Of a DNA stretch of 64,000 nucleotides, positions 9,906 to 20,925 are shown piece by piece (position 1 is the first letter of the stretch; each line of letters opens with the position of its first letter). The position numbers and the translations under genes are program-made. Location: contig LGRX02030380.1 of NCBI GenBank assembly GCA_001247695.2, positions 1 through 64,000 on the forward strand, written 5' to 3'. This DNA comes from Cymbomonas tetramitiformis (taxonomy: Eukaryota; Chlorophyta; Pyramimonadophyceae; Pyramimonadales; Pyramimonadaceae). Under the pieces are notes generated by a model, which had not been told where the DNA came from, ran no database searches, and was given only the letters and a program-made list of their open reading frames with translations.

Positions 9906-11770
9906 CCTCCACGCACCGCATGCACAAGCATGTGATTTGAGCGCACTCCGAAGTGCAGCTCGCACACGATTATTGACGTTTGTACGCCGATCTGCATGAA
10001 GAGCAGCCGCAAACATACTCCTAGTTTCACCATAATACGCAAGGCCACTCGATTAATGATCATTCAGTTTGCTGTTGCAAATAGCTTTCGAGGATGGCGA
10101 AACCGTTGTTGCTTGCTCGCGAGTCCGTGAATTGCCAGAGCGTTGTGCGTGAAGCATCATAGTATAGCCAAACGCGTTGTCTTTGGCGGTACGTACTCCA
10201 AATTGCTGGCTTTGATTGAAATATTCTTGTAACTCTTAATACAATGGGCGTTCAGCTAATTATGCTCATATCGTCTTTCGCCTCAATTGCTACTACAGTG
10301 TTTTATCACAACGACAATGCGTGACTGGCGCAACGGATCATGACATATATACCCGAAAGCGCCTTCTTTGAACACTACGTGACTAACGGAACTGGACACA
10401 TATTATATATTTGGAAGCTCGCCTTTTGGATGGCGGCACTTACAGTGATTCGATCACAATTTCGTTAGATATGCGATCGCGGCCCAACGTTAACCGAATT
10501 TATGACAACCCCGCCAACGGACAAATAGGTGTCGCGTCAACTCAAAGGAGCACATTTGATGTCTCCTTTGATGTGTTAACGGCTTAATGTATGCGTTTCG
10601 TTGGATTGTGACCGATCCTAAGGCGAGTCCAGGATCGTGGCGCACGACGCGTCTTGCTTTTAATCGCCAATCGTCCGATCAGCGTACGCATGTGACGTCG
10701 GCCTCATTATCATTCCTTGTCGACATCGTTCCAATGCCATGCGATGTGATAACATGCCATGCGGGTGGCGTCGCGGTACATGTGCGCGACTGCAGTGGCA
10801 CTATCATCGTTAGTTACGTAGCGTCTGGAATCCGTGAGATCGGAAGTTCGTCCGTGTCGCCCGTTGGGATTCGCGCTTTGCTGCTGTTGCTGCGGCTGCT
10901 GCTGATTAAGTAAGGTAATTTGGACCGGTTCCAAATCATAAGGAGCAGAGGTCAATTTGCTTCGGTCCTAAAACATAAAGAGCAGAGGTACATCCAGCTG
11001 AATGCTGTGTCAAAAATAAGATAACATCCCGCTGAATGTTGTGTAAAAACATATCATGTGCACCAAGAAATATATGCATACAACAAGCAGACCCTCCGTT
11101 TTTATCGTTAAAATGTAAAGAAATATTCGGTCAAAGCTTTGTCGGAACGCTCAGAAGCGATGACGTTGGGATTCTGAGACGATCGAGCGGCAAAACTGAA
11201 CTCTCAGGGTTTTCGAGTAACTCAACCCTGCATCGCACGGCTCTCCCTAAGTGCGTCTTGTAGTCGCCGCGGCAAACACTGGGCGTGGCATCCCCTTAGT
11301 TTATACCCCTTGTGTGTACCCACTGTGTACCCTGGACATTTCTGAGAAAGCTTCTTGAACCGTCCAAATAGCAGGATTTCTTGGAAATGGACGGCTGAAC
11401 CGGCCCTGATGTTTGTGTGTGTGGGGCGGGCGGGGGGGTGGACTTCGAATCCGAGGCGAAATCGCGGGCGGGGGTGACACGGACACGTCCCCGCAACACC
11501 ACCCGTCATATACAAGGGGGGCGGCCGTATCCTAGAAACCTTGTAAGATAAGAAATACAGGGGGTAATATAATTATTTGGGGTTGGGGTTGGACTCCAAA
11601 CTTTCGTAAGATAAAATACCCCAGGGGGTGGGTGTCTTGGCTCACACGCCATAAGATAAGCCAGTCCAGCCGCTATCGTCCAGGCGATTCCTAGCCTAGC
11701 AGTGGCCTAGGCGCCTCCTCAAGCGGCGGAGAAAGATGGAAGCGAGCGCATCCGTCCCACCCCGCCCCAC
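9906..11770. other. Intergenic stretch without a recognisable gene
   Basis: Open frames here are short and have no recognisable motif. There is a short imperfect GCT-type tract at about 10877-10905. Between 11535 and 11665 three TAAGATAA words are each followed by a C- or G-rich run, a pattern repeated at 22030-22145. Confidence 0.5.
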
Positions 11771-11771
11771 A

Positions 11772-12155
11772 CAAAGGCATCTTAGAGCGCCTCGGGGTGG
11801 GCGGCACGAGGTGTGTACACATAGCTTTATCAATGGTCCCGCACAGGGTGATGCGCCACCCCCTTGTAGGTGGAAATATGAGGCACTCAGGCTTGGGAAG
11901 CACGTTGTGACAGAGGGTGGTAGGGGCTTGGAGTCAGATTTTCAAAGGACCCATGCAGGCTTCCTAGGACGACATGCAAAGGCATCCTAGAGTGCCTCGG
12001 GGTGGGTGGCAGGGGTATACACATAGCTTTATGGCCCGCAAGGTGGCACATGTGCCCTCCCCCCTGCAGGTAGAAATATGAGGCACTAAGGCATGGGAAG
12101 CACGTTGTGAAGGTGGTAGGGGGTTTTGGGCCAGATTTTCAAAGGACCCATGCGA
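11772..12155. repeat. Tandem duplication with ~205-bp period
   Basis: CAAAGGCATC starts a unit at 11772 and again at 11977. Both units contain CACATAGCTTTAT, AAATATGAGGCACT, GGGAAGCACGTTGTGA and AGATTTTCAAAGGACCCATG. The copies differ by many substitutions and small indels, so the duplication is old. No coding potential is evident. Confidence 0.8.
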
Positions 12156-12306
12156 GGTCATGACAAAGTTCTTTGGGCGTGACGGTGTCATATCTTAATA
12201 TTGCTAAGCATGGCAAGAACTTACAGAAATATTACTTATAATATTGCGTGGGTGCGACAATTATAATGTCATATGAAACTCTACACTGTTCTCGCAAATT
12301 GTGAAA

Positions 12307-13440
12307 TCACGTGGGTGTTACGACAGTCGCCCAATATGTTGGGAGGCATGCTCCATATATCGGGATCATCGCGCTGGTAGCTTCATTAATGGTGAAGTCT
12401 TTTGTCTCCGCGTGAAAAGTGACGCTCCCGGACGGTAACAAGCACATCATTTGTTGCATGCATCGACATAATACCATAGTCGCCGCGCTCCATCTGATGC
12501 CACCCTCATCGCTAGACCTTTGTAGCACCCGGAATGCGATGCGCTCAGCGTTCACCAGTGGGACTTGCTTGAAAGGCTTCAGGCCGCCCTTGTAAGATTG
12601 ATAGACCCCGATCGTCTGCACTAACCAGAGTTGGTTTGGAGCTGCGGCTACTAGCCAAAATTGATTCCTTTCCACTGTCACATCGCAAGACACAAACTCA
12701 GGAGCGCCCTGCACATGCAACTTCTTCCGATTTTGCCACCTGCCCAAACGTGACTGAGTTTTTTGTGCTCTAACCTCATTCATCTCATTCTGGTATTTCA
12801 TTCGTATGGCAGTGGACACATCTATTGGGCCCTCATCACTCTGCAAAACCACCTTGGTCTGTTTCTCAACTTTTTCCGACAACCGATTGCAGGCATCACT
12901 AATGCTGCCCGACCCCTCCGAACGGTCCACTGACTTGCGCATCTCCACCAACGCCATCATAAATGCCTTCTCATCGATGCTACTAATTGCAGCAATTTGT
13001 AAGTCGTTCAAGAACTTGCTCATTGATGAGTCTCCACGTGCGTGTGAGGAACTGAGCGCAACACAACATCCACACCTCAATGATACACGGGGATGCATGG
13101 CAGGTCAGAGAATGCGTGCCCGGTGCCGAGGGATGCATGGCAGGTCAGGGAATGCATGCCCCGTGCTGGGGGATGCATGGCAGGTCGAGGAATGCATGCC
13201 CGGTGTAGGGGGCTGCATGGCATGTCAGGGAATGCATGCCCAGTGCTGGGGGATGCATGGCAGGTCAGGGAATGCATGCCCGGTGTAGGGGGATGCATGG
13301 CAGGTCAAGGAATGTATTCCCCGTGCTGAGAACATTTTCCGCCGCTTTGAACTATCCCGCTCGCGCCGCTTCCCAGTTGCCACAAGGGCCAATGCCACGA
13401 AGAAAATGAAGAGCCCCAATAGAGCATTGTATTCGAACAT
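12307..13440 (-). CDS. Unrecognised protein, probably with a short membrane-anchored first exon
   Basis: The main exon is open on the minus strand from about 13045 to 12307 (MSKFLNDLQIAAISS... start, 246 residues). It has a helical, charged N-terminal half (SDACNRLSEKVEKQTKVVL) and a C-terminal half rich in Met, Cys and Trp. Further upstream, 13440-13335 encodes MFEYNALLGLFIFFVALALV followed by a basic stretch (GKRRERDSSKRRK), a plausible membrane anchor. The two are separated by the 40-bp minisatellite, which cannot be read in one frame and so may be intronic; an acceptor TGCGCTCAG lies at about 13060. The join is inference and the family is unknown. The LTR element at 13503-18783 inserted about 60 bases upstream, within the probable 5' region. 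Confidence 0.4.
13091..13330. repeat. 40-bp minisatellite, 6 copies
   Basis: GGATGCATGG (once GGCTGCATGG) starts a unit at 13091, 13131, 13171, 13211, 13251 and 13291, exactly 40 bp apart. Each unit has GCAGGTCAGGGAATGCATGC. The period is not a multiple of 3. Confidence 0.92.
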
Positions 13441-13971
13441 CTTCGCTCTAGGTGTATGGCTGACTAATAAGGTGGGCATGGCGCACACTTGAAGCGGATA
13501 ACTGACAAGAAGTGAGAAATATATATATAAGGATACATATATATGTCGGGCGCTGAGGAGCGGAACTGTCTCGCAGGGGCAGGTGCTCTCGGATACTAAG
13601 ATGATATAAAATACTGAGATAGGTGTTTTATAGCACACCATGACAAACGTGACAACGGACACTGGTGACACATCGGGCTGAGGGGTGACAGACAGGAGAC
13701 CCACTGTGCCCCCCCCCTTACAGTGGGGGTGGCAAGATTGGGCTCCCCGTGACACCACCTCACCCCGTGGGGTTGAGGTGTCACCAGGCAAAGAGACAGG
13801 AACAGTGCAGGGTCTAGGAGCCAAACTGGCCCGAGCAGTCCGGCATGTGCCATCCCAAACTGTCCAAAGAGTCTGTCGCTAACTAAATCTAAAGAGTTCG
13901 GCTCCCTCGAGGGTCAATCACAAGCCGTGTGGGCATGGCGAAGGGTCCTTTCCGAACTGTGATGTTGAATC

Positions 13972-15561
13972 TTAATCTTGTTTTGCTGCCGAGCCGGATG
14001 TCGATGCACCCTGGAACTTCGGGATCCACGGGACGGAGCGGAGAGCCGGCCAGTCGGCGTCATCGTCGTCCACGGAGGTGTTGGGCATGGGCCCCGGCTC
14101 GTCACGATCGAGCAAAGGGCGGAACGGGAATGCGGCCGCGCCATTGTCGCCATCGCCGCCATCGCCGTCCACAGCCGCATGCTGTAACGAAGGTGAGCCA
14201 CGGCTCTCGGAGGTCCACGGGGGACAAGGGGCTGCGGCAGGAGGCACACCACCGGCGGGCTGAGCCCAGGCAGCGACGGTAGGGCGCTTCGGAGCTTTCG
14301 GAGCCTCGGGCGGCGCCCTCGAAGGTGCAAACGATGCGGTGCATGCGTAGGGGCACACCCCCTCCGTGGCGAGGTGTCCATCGGTGACGCCCCAAAAGCG
14401 GAAGCATGAAATGCACGGGAAGCCGACCCCCTCCCACACCAAGTGGGGGACACGGGGGTTTTGGGCCGGTTTCCAATCTCCGACGGGCTTGACGATGTTG
14501 CCGCGAGTGCGTACGGCGTTGAACGTAGCACCACCGGCTCCGTCCGCCCGTGCCCTGCCACCACCAGCGCCCGAAGATGGAGGAGTGGCTAGGCGGGAGA
14601 GGTGCCCTTCGGTCTGCCACACCGTGGCAATGCGGAGGGCGAGGGTGGAAAATGTAAACCTGTGGCCAGCGGCGAGCTCACGTAGCACCACCAGATAAAG
14701 TCGGGACACGTGTGGGGAGCTCGCCGCTGACCGGCTGAGGACGTGCTGAAGATCTTGTACACGTCCAGCGTCGTCATAGTTGGGATGAAGGCGGTGATGT
14801 TTGTCGCCCAGGACGCGGAGAACCGTGAGCTGCGGGGCGGGGTCGGCGGTCTCGTCAATCTTCGTGTCCCGCAGCTTCGTTCAGAAGCGAAAAGTGTCGG
14901 GGTCCGTGGAGGCATCGACATGGTACCGTAGGCGCTGTAAGGCGCAACGTCCATCGCGTGGGTGGACTCGAGCGGACTCCTGGTAGAGCGCCAGAGCCGT
15001 ACCGTTGAGGACGCCCTTGAGGATGATGAAGATGAGCTCGTTCAGGGCCCAGTGGTACTCAAGGTACTCGTGTTCCAGGTCGAAGAGCTTGTCGTACTCG
15101 CAGTGGGAGATGGGGGACAGGACGTGGCGAAGATTACCAAGAAGGACCGCGAAGTCGGTCTCGGAGTCATGGCCGTCGAGCGTGTACCCCTTCTGCGGCT
15201 TGAAGCCATGGGAGCGGAGGACTTTTACAAGCTCCTCACCGTAGGTGAAGGCGTAGTCCAATTTTTCGGCGTACTCATACTGTTGTGATGCTCGGACTGG
15301 GGTGGACTCCCAGACCGAGGCATCTCGATGAAAATCGGCGGAGGTGGCAGCCAGCGAGATGAACGTCGGCTTGCTGATCAGCGCGGACATGCGCACCACC
15401 GGATCGGGATCTTGTCCCGGCGTGCGGGAACCCCTCTGAGGAGAAGGGGCCGCAGAGCCAGGGAGTGCGGAACCTGCAGGGGTGCCAGAAGCAGCCGCGG
15501 CGGCACGCGCGGAGCGGAGGGACTCCACCACAGGTCGAGGGCTTCGGCGGTTGGAAACCAT
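13972..15561 (-). pseudogene. gag of LTR element 1, interrupted by one nonsense codon
   Basis: Starting at MVSNRRSPRPVVESLRSARA (15561), the frame stays open to 13972 except for a TGA at 14881-14883. The intact relative at 16446-18086 has Trp (TGG) at this point, in FWTQLR, so this is a single-base nonsense mutation. Shared features are an Ala/Pro-rich N-terminus, a helical capsid-like core (HPRDGRCALQRLRYHV, LYLVVLREL) and a Cys/His motif near the C-terminus (CISCFRFWGVTDGH followed by two more Cys). The C-terminal tail is acidic and proline-rich. gag proteins form the particle that packages element RNA. Without the stop the product would be about 529 residues. Confidence 0.7.
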
Positions 15562-16044
15562 AATGACTGGAAGCACGTAATCGGGAATGTTTGAAAATGC
15601 GTAAAAACAACCGGGCTCAACTGTAGCCCAAATTGTCCACGGTTTGGTGATAAAATTTTGGACTCGGCCGCGATCTTCAACGGTGGCCGGGGTCTGGTTA
15701 TAGTCGCTGCCGTAAGGACGAAACAGCTGTCGTCGGTGTGCGGCGGATTCGAGGAAGTTCGGTTCGCCCTCCCAGGATCAAAAGTAAACAACGAGTACCC
15801 ACAAGTGGTGGCCGATAACCTGACAAGAAGTGAGAAATATATATATAAGGATATATATATGTCGGGCGCTGAGGAGCGGAATTGTCTCGCAGGGGCAGGT
15901 GCTCTCGGATACTAAGATGATATAAAATACTGAGATAGGTGTTTTATAGCACACCATGACAAACGTGACAACGGACACTGGTGACACATCGGGCTGAGGG
16001 GTGACAGACAGGAGACCCACTGTGCCCCCCCCCTTACAGCAGGG

Positions 16045-18563
16045 TTATAGAACAGGAGATATATGATAATATATTGACTGTCACTGAGCGGAAAAGGGGC
16101 AGTCGTGTCAAGTTGGTGAAGTCTAAAGTTGATAATAACAAATGTTGAGGAGACTTTAGGGTTCGGGAGCCGGTGACACAGTGACACGGACAACACTGCA
16201 AGTGACAGCCAGGCGAGGGGTGACAGAAAGGTGCACCACTGCTCCCCCCCATATGGGGGGAAAGTTGGCATCTCCGTCACACCACCTCACCCCGAAGGCG
16301 GGAGGTGCACTGCAGGGCCAGCCGGTACACCCGGACAGGCGGCTAAAAGAAATGTTGAATGTCAACTCAAAGAGGCCTTTCTCAACCTAGCTAGAAGCAA
16401 ATCCATGCTGTGGCGCTAGTCGCATTCACATCTCTAGTCCGATACTTAGGGCTTCGGGAAGTCGCCATGTTCATCGCCGGTGACAGCGGAGGACTTGGGC
16501 AACCAAATCGGTGAAGAGCGGAAGGCCGGCCAGTCGGTGTCGTCCTCATCGTCAAGTGCGGCTCCGTAGCAGGCAGGCTCTTCAGGTTCATCGGGCGGCG
16601 GGAAGGCGTCCGCATCCTCCGCAGGCACCACCAGAGCGCTGGTGCCGACGGGGTCGATCGCGTTGCCACCACCAGGTGCGAGCTCAGTGAGCCGCACGGA
16701 GTGAAATGCAGCAGCCGTCGGGCCCTCAACAGGTGGGGCAGGCGTGTCCACTGCGGGCGGTGGCAACGACATCACAGCAGCGGATGCGTCGAGGGACGGG
16801 CGGGAGGCGGCCGGCTTAGACATCTCCAAGTGCTTGTCGTTGGCGAAGGCCTCGATGCACACCCAGGGACACGCACCACGCGTGTCGGGATGAGCGTCCG
16901 TGACGTTCCAGAGCCGGAAGCACACGGTGCAGGGGAACCCAGTACCCGACCACTTGCGGTAGAGCGAGTTGGGCGTGTCGGCCACCCACTTGCCCTCCAA
17001 GGGCGCCAAGGACTGCTTTTGCGCCCGGAGGGCCATGGCAACGGGGCGAGGAGCGTGATGAGGGGGCTTCTGGCCGCCACCCTTGGGGCGGTAGCCGGAA
17101 CCCTCGGGCGGAATGTCGGAAGCGGCGGGAGGGGCGGAAGAGGGAGAGAGTGTGGCGAGGGGGCTCTCGTCCCGAAATGCAAGGCGGATGCGGAGCGCAA
17201 GGCGGGCAAAGGTGAACGTGGCACCCGCCCGCAACTCCCGTAGCACAACCAAGTAAAGGGGGGCTACGTACGGTGACTTCTTGGCGGACTCGGACAACAC
17301 GTGCCAAAGGTCCGCAACGCGGTCCGAGTCGCTGTAGTTGGGCTTCAGCTTTTGGTGGCGGTCACCAAGGCGTCGAATCAGGGCAAGCTGTGGGGCGGGG
17401 TCCTCGATCTCGGTGAGCACAACCGCCCGCAGCTGGGTCCAGAAACGCATGCCGTCGGAGTCGGGCACGCCCTCGACCTCGTAGCGCAGCCGCTGCAGTG
17501 CGTAGCGGCCGTCACTGGGGTGGTGGCGGGCACACTCGTGATACACGCTGAGAGCGTTACCACGAAGTGGGTGGGGCAAAATGGTGAAGAGGAGCTCGTT
17601 GACGGTCACGTGGTAAAACTCGTGGTCATGCTCCAGGTCGAGAAGCTTCGCTGCCTCGTGATAAGACACGGGATACAGCACATGGGCCAATCCGGAAAGC
17701 AGGGCGTTGAAGTCAACGTCGGCAGTCGCAGTGTCCAGAGTGAAGCCAGCGGGCATCTTGAGACCAGTGGACTTGAGGAAGGACAGGAGGTCGCTGCCGT
17801 ACTGAAAAGCGTAAGCCAGCTGTTCGATGTACTCATCCTCGCGGCCTTCCTCCACGGGCGTGGTCCCCAACACGTCGGGGTCGTTGAAATAGTCGAAAGC
17901 CGTCGGGGCGTCGACCGTTGATGTCGGCTTAGACCGTAATGATGATGTCCCTACAATCCTACGGCGTCCACGGGATGAAACAGGAGTGCTCTGTGATCCT
18001 GAGGGCGAATGTGACGGGGTGGAGGCTCCCCGCGTGCGGGCAGCACGCAGAGCCGAACCAAGACCTTCACGTCGGGTAGAGGCCATTGCGGGAATAAAAT
18101 AACGTTTGACCAGCGGTGAAATCGAGCACACTGGGTGTGCAGCAAAAAAACGGTGGTAGATGTCGAATAAATTTCGGGAGGCGGCACAATGTTGTGTCGG
18201 CCGGTGCTGAGGTAAGGCGGTCCGGCGCTGATGTCGGGATGTCGAATAGATGTCGGATAGAGTCGCAGGGCGCGAAGCGAACCAGAGAACAAAAACCAAG
18301 CTAACACTGAAGGTGCGTGGGCGATAACCTTATAGAACAGGAGATATATGATAATATATTGACTGTCACTGAGCGGGAAAGGGGCAGTCGTGTCAAGCTG
18401 GTGAAGTCTAAAGTTGATAATAACAAATGTTGAGGAGACTTTAGGGTTCGGGAGCCGGTGACACAGTGACACGGACAGCACTGCAAGTGACAGCCAGGCG
18501 AGGGGTGACAGAAAGGTGCACCACTGCTCCCCCCCTATGGGGGGAAAGTTGGCATCTCCGTCA
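16045..18563 (-). mobile_element. gag-only LTR retrotransposon 2 (TSD CAGGG), intact
   Basis: LTRs are 16045-16279 (3') and 18330-18563 (5'), 235 and 234 bp, nearly identical, running TTATAGAACAGG...CCGTCA on the plus strand. CAGGG flanks at 16040-16044 and 18564-18568. Next to the 5' LTR is the primer-site-like GGTTATCGCCCACG (minus strand, ending 18329). Next to the 3' LTR is CGGGGTGAGGTGGTG. It inserted five bases into the end of the 183-bp MITE. Total length is 2,519 bp and it encodes only gag. Confidence 0.9.
16446..18086 (-). CDS. Intact gag polyprotein of LTR element 2
   Basis: Start chosen at MASTRREGLGSALRAARTRG (18086) because it aligns with the start in element 1; the frame is open further upstream to 18299 into the leader. 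The product is 546 residues. In order: Ser/Arg/Pro-rich N-terminus, helical core of about residues 70-320 (HPSDGRYALQRLRYEVEGV; APLYLVVLRELRAG), a linker rich in Pro and Ala, a Cys/His motif CTVCFRLWNVTDAH...C...C that resembles an extended zinc knuckle, and an acidic tail (DDEDDTDWPAF). The protein should assemble particles and bind element RNA; enzymes must come from elsewhere. It could be used in trans by element 1 copies, which is inference. Confidence 0.75.
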   Translation of the reverse strand: MASTRREGLGSALRAARTRGASTPSHSPSGSQSTPVSSRGRRRIVGTSSLRSKPTSTVDAPTAFDYFNDPDVLGTTPVEEGREDEYIEQLAYAFQYGSDLLSFLKSTGLKMPAGFTLDTATADVDFNALLSGLAHVLYPVSYHEAAKLLDLEHDHEFYHVTVNELLFTILPHPLRGNALSVYHECARHHPSDGRYALQRLRYEVEGVPDSDGMRFWTQLRAVVLTEIEDPAPQLALIRRLGDRHQKLKPNYSDSDRVADLWHVLSESAKKSPYVAPLYLVVLRELRAGATFTFARLALRIRLAFRDESPLATLSPSSAPPAASDIPPEGSGYRPKGGGQKPPHHAPRPVAMALRAQKQSLAPLEGKWVADTPNSLYRKWSGTGFPCTVCFRLWNVTDAHPDTRGACPWVCIEAFANDKHLEMSKPAASRPSLDASAAVMSLPPPAVDTPAPPVEGPTAAAFHSVRLTELAPGGGNAIDPVGTSALVVPAEDADAFPPPDEPEEPACYGAALDDEDDTDWPAFRSSPIWLPKSSAVTGDEHGDFPKP

Positions 18564-18788
18564 CAGGGGAGAAGTCCTCTCCGGAGGCCTTTCGGCCAGT
18601 TTTCGAGAAAACATCTGTTTTTTCTTGTTTTGACATATTTTGCATACTTAAGGGTCAAAATTCTTTCGGCCAATCTTCGGCCAAACCTCTTTTTGGGACC
18701 CTCTCTCGGCCAGGGGCCGGTCAATCGCGACGGGACTTCTCCCCTGCCTTACAGTGGGGGTGGCAAGATTGGGCTCCCCGTGAATAAC

Positions 18789-19098
18789 CCAAAACAACAA
18801 ACAACAAGGTTTCACCCCAAAAATGACATACACCTCACATACGTGTCAAATATGTATCAAAATTACATAAAGCGTGTATTATGTGTTGTCAAACACAGCA
18901 GAAGAAGTGCAGCAACATAGCTTCTTCGTTTACGTTTGCCCATCAGACGTGTACGTTGGACTTGTTCTTGGTATGTCCAACGCTTTTCTTCGCTTGCCCT
19001 AAGCCCTCACGTGTCGCATCGCGGAGTCATCGCAGATCAGCAGACGAGAGACGCAAACGCAATGCAGAATCGTGGGAGAATCGAGAATCGGGTGAAGT
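18789..19098. other. Host sequence between two LTR insertions, no gene seen
   Basis: About 310 bases between the right TSD of element 1 and the left TSD of element 3. No frame of note is present. The left end was contiguous with 13497 before element 1 arrived, so this may be upstream sequence of the minus-strand gene at 12307-13440. Confidence 0.45.
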
Positions 19099-19247
19099 GA
19101 GATTCACGGGGAGCCCAATCTTGCCACCCCCACTGTAAGGGGGGGGCACAGTGGGTCTCCTGTCTGTCACCCCTCAGCCCGATGTGTCACCAGTGTCCGT
19201 TGTCACGTGTGTCACGGTGTGCTATAAAACACCTGACTCAGTATTTT

Positions 19248-20255
19248 TCACGGGGAAGCCGATTTCCCCCCCACTGTATGGGGGCCTGCTTCTCCTTGCT
19301 TCACCCCTCACTGTGTGTGGCATGTGTCACACGTGACCGTGTCTCCGTCACTTCATAGCCTTCTCTAGTTAGACAGTCCATCTGTATGTCTTACCAGTTT
19401 ATGCTATTCCGTTTCCGAGCACCCGGCACTGTGTTTTCTGTGGCATATCGTGCATATATATACCTTATATATATACCCTCAGTTCTCCCTTTCTGTCAGG
19501 TTATCGACCCACTTCACGCTAAGTGGTGTTTCGGTAGGCATCAGCTCGCTTTGGTTTTTTGCCAATTCTAAAGTTCCCTCAAAAGTCCCTTTCGTTCCTT
19601 TCGAGCCATTGCCAATGCGCTCAATCGCGCCCCCTTACCGCATTTTTCACCTTCCACCTCCCCAACCCCTTCTCATCGACGCATTCGCTCTGGTGGTGCC
19701 AAGCTACTTTTGGCTCTGGCACCGCACAGGGGTTGGTTAATTTATCGCCTGGATGCCCCTCGACATCTTCGAGAACACCGCCGCCACCACTCACTGAGAG
19801 CACGATCACATCGCAACCGACTGCAACCAACCAATTCTAACCTTAGCCACAATTAGCTTCGTGCAAAGTTTGACCACATCTTGCCAGTTGTTAGCTGGCC
19901 GCAATGGGCCCTTCGTGCAACTTTGACATTAAGTGACATTGGGTTTAGGTTTTAGGGTTTGCTTGCTCTGGGATTGCCACTCACACCTTCGAGGTGAGGT
20001 GGTGTCACGGGGAAGCCGATTTCCCCCCCACTGTATGGGGGCCTGCTTCTCCTTGCTTCACCCCTCACTGTGTGTGGCATGTGTCACACGTGACCGTGTC
20101 TCCGTCACTTCATAGCCTTCTCTAGTTAGACAGTCCGTCTGTATGTCTTACCAGTTTATGCTATTCCGTTTCCGAGCACCCGGCACTGTGTTTTCTGTGG
20201 CATATCGTGCATATATATACCTTATATATATACCCTCAGTTCTCCCTTTCTGTCA
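19248..20255 (+). mobile_element. 1,008-bp non-coding LTR element 4 (TRIM-like, TSD ATTTT)
   Basis: Two 251-bp LTRs (19248-19498 and 20005-20255) begin TCACGGGGAAGCCGATTTCC and end TTTCTGTCA, with one visible difference. ATTTT flanks at 19243-19247 and 20256-20260. The primer site GGTTATCGACCCACTT follows the first LTR; GAGGTGAGGTGGTG precedes the second. The 506-bp interior has no credible gene but shares about 110 bp (19641-19735) with the interior of element 3. It inserted in the 5' LTR of element 3 and is the younger of the two. Confidence 0.9.
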
Positions 20256-20925
20256 ATTTTATATCATCTTAGTATCCGAGAACACCCGCCCCTGCGAGAC
20301 TGTTCTGCACACACGCACTCGAGCATATATATCTACATATATATATCTCACTTCTTGTCAGGTTATCGGCCACCACTTGTGGGTGTTCGTTTGTTACTTT
20401 GGATCCCTGGGGAGCACGCCGATTCTCCTTGTAACCGCCGCACGCCGTCGGCAACTGACGCACGTCGCCGTCAGCAACCACATCTAGACCTCGGCCACCG
20501 TTGAAGATCGCGGCCGCGTTCACAAATTTATCACCGCAAACCGTTGGCAATTTGGGCTGGAGTTGAGCCCCGTTGTTTTTACGCATTTTCCAACATTACC
20601 GACTACGTGCTTCCAACTCTGAACAGCAGCGCCCGTACCGTGGCGAAACTGGCTTACCGCACGTTATTTTTGACCTCACCGCCGTTTTCCTCGTCGAATT
20701 TCACCCCAATTTGGCTTTTGCATCGCCCGATTTGGTTAATTTTACGAAAAGTTACGTTGTAGACACGCACCCAAACGCGCCCTCGCCTTTCTGGACAGCA
20801 GCACTGCTCCTGCAGGACAACTGGCTTGCCGCACGACTTGTTTGACGTCACCGGCGTCTTCCTCGTCAAAATCTACACCAATTTGACTCATCCATCGCTG
20901 GATTTGGTTCATTTTTCAGAAAGTT

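Larger units (their letters stand above)
16040..18746. mobile_element. 183-bp inverted-repeat MITE (8-bp TSD CCTTACAG), split by LTR element 2
   Basis: Its first five bases, CAGGG, are at 16040-16044; the rest is 18569-18746. The termini CAGGGGAGAAGTCC and GGACTTCTCCCCTG are inverted copies. CCTTACAG flanks at 16032-16039 and 18747-18754, inside the 5' LTR of element 1. An 8-bp duplication is hAT-like. The interior repeats CGGCCA words and has no gene. Confidence 0.85.
13503..18783 (-). mobile_element. gag-only LTR retrotransposon 1 (TSD ATAAC), disrupted by two nested insertions
   Basis: The 3' LTR is 13503-13752 (TGACAAGAAG...CCCCGTGA). The 5' LTR is 15821-16039 continued at 18755-18783 after the nested insertions. 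Flanking ATAAC at 13498-13502 and 18784-18788 proves a single insertion. Read on the minus strand, the sequence just inside the 5' LTR is GGTTATCGGCCACC (15807-15820), resembling the internal initiator-tRNA primer site of copia. The tract next to the 3' LTR is GGGGTGAGGTGGTG. The only gene is gag; no protease, integrase or reverse transcriptase is visible. Without the nested DNA the element is about 2.57 kb. Confidence 0.85.

Noticed and set aside
13225..13824. 199-codon minus-strand frame across LTR and minisatellite
   Set aside because: It joins LTR sequence, the 5' flank and the minisatellite; only the MFEYNALLG part may be genuine.
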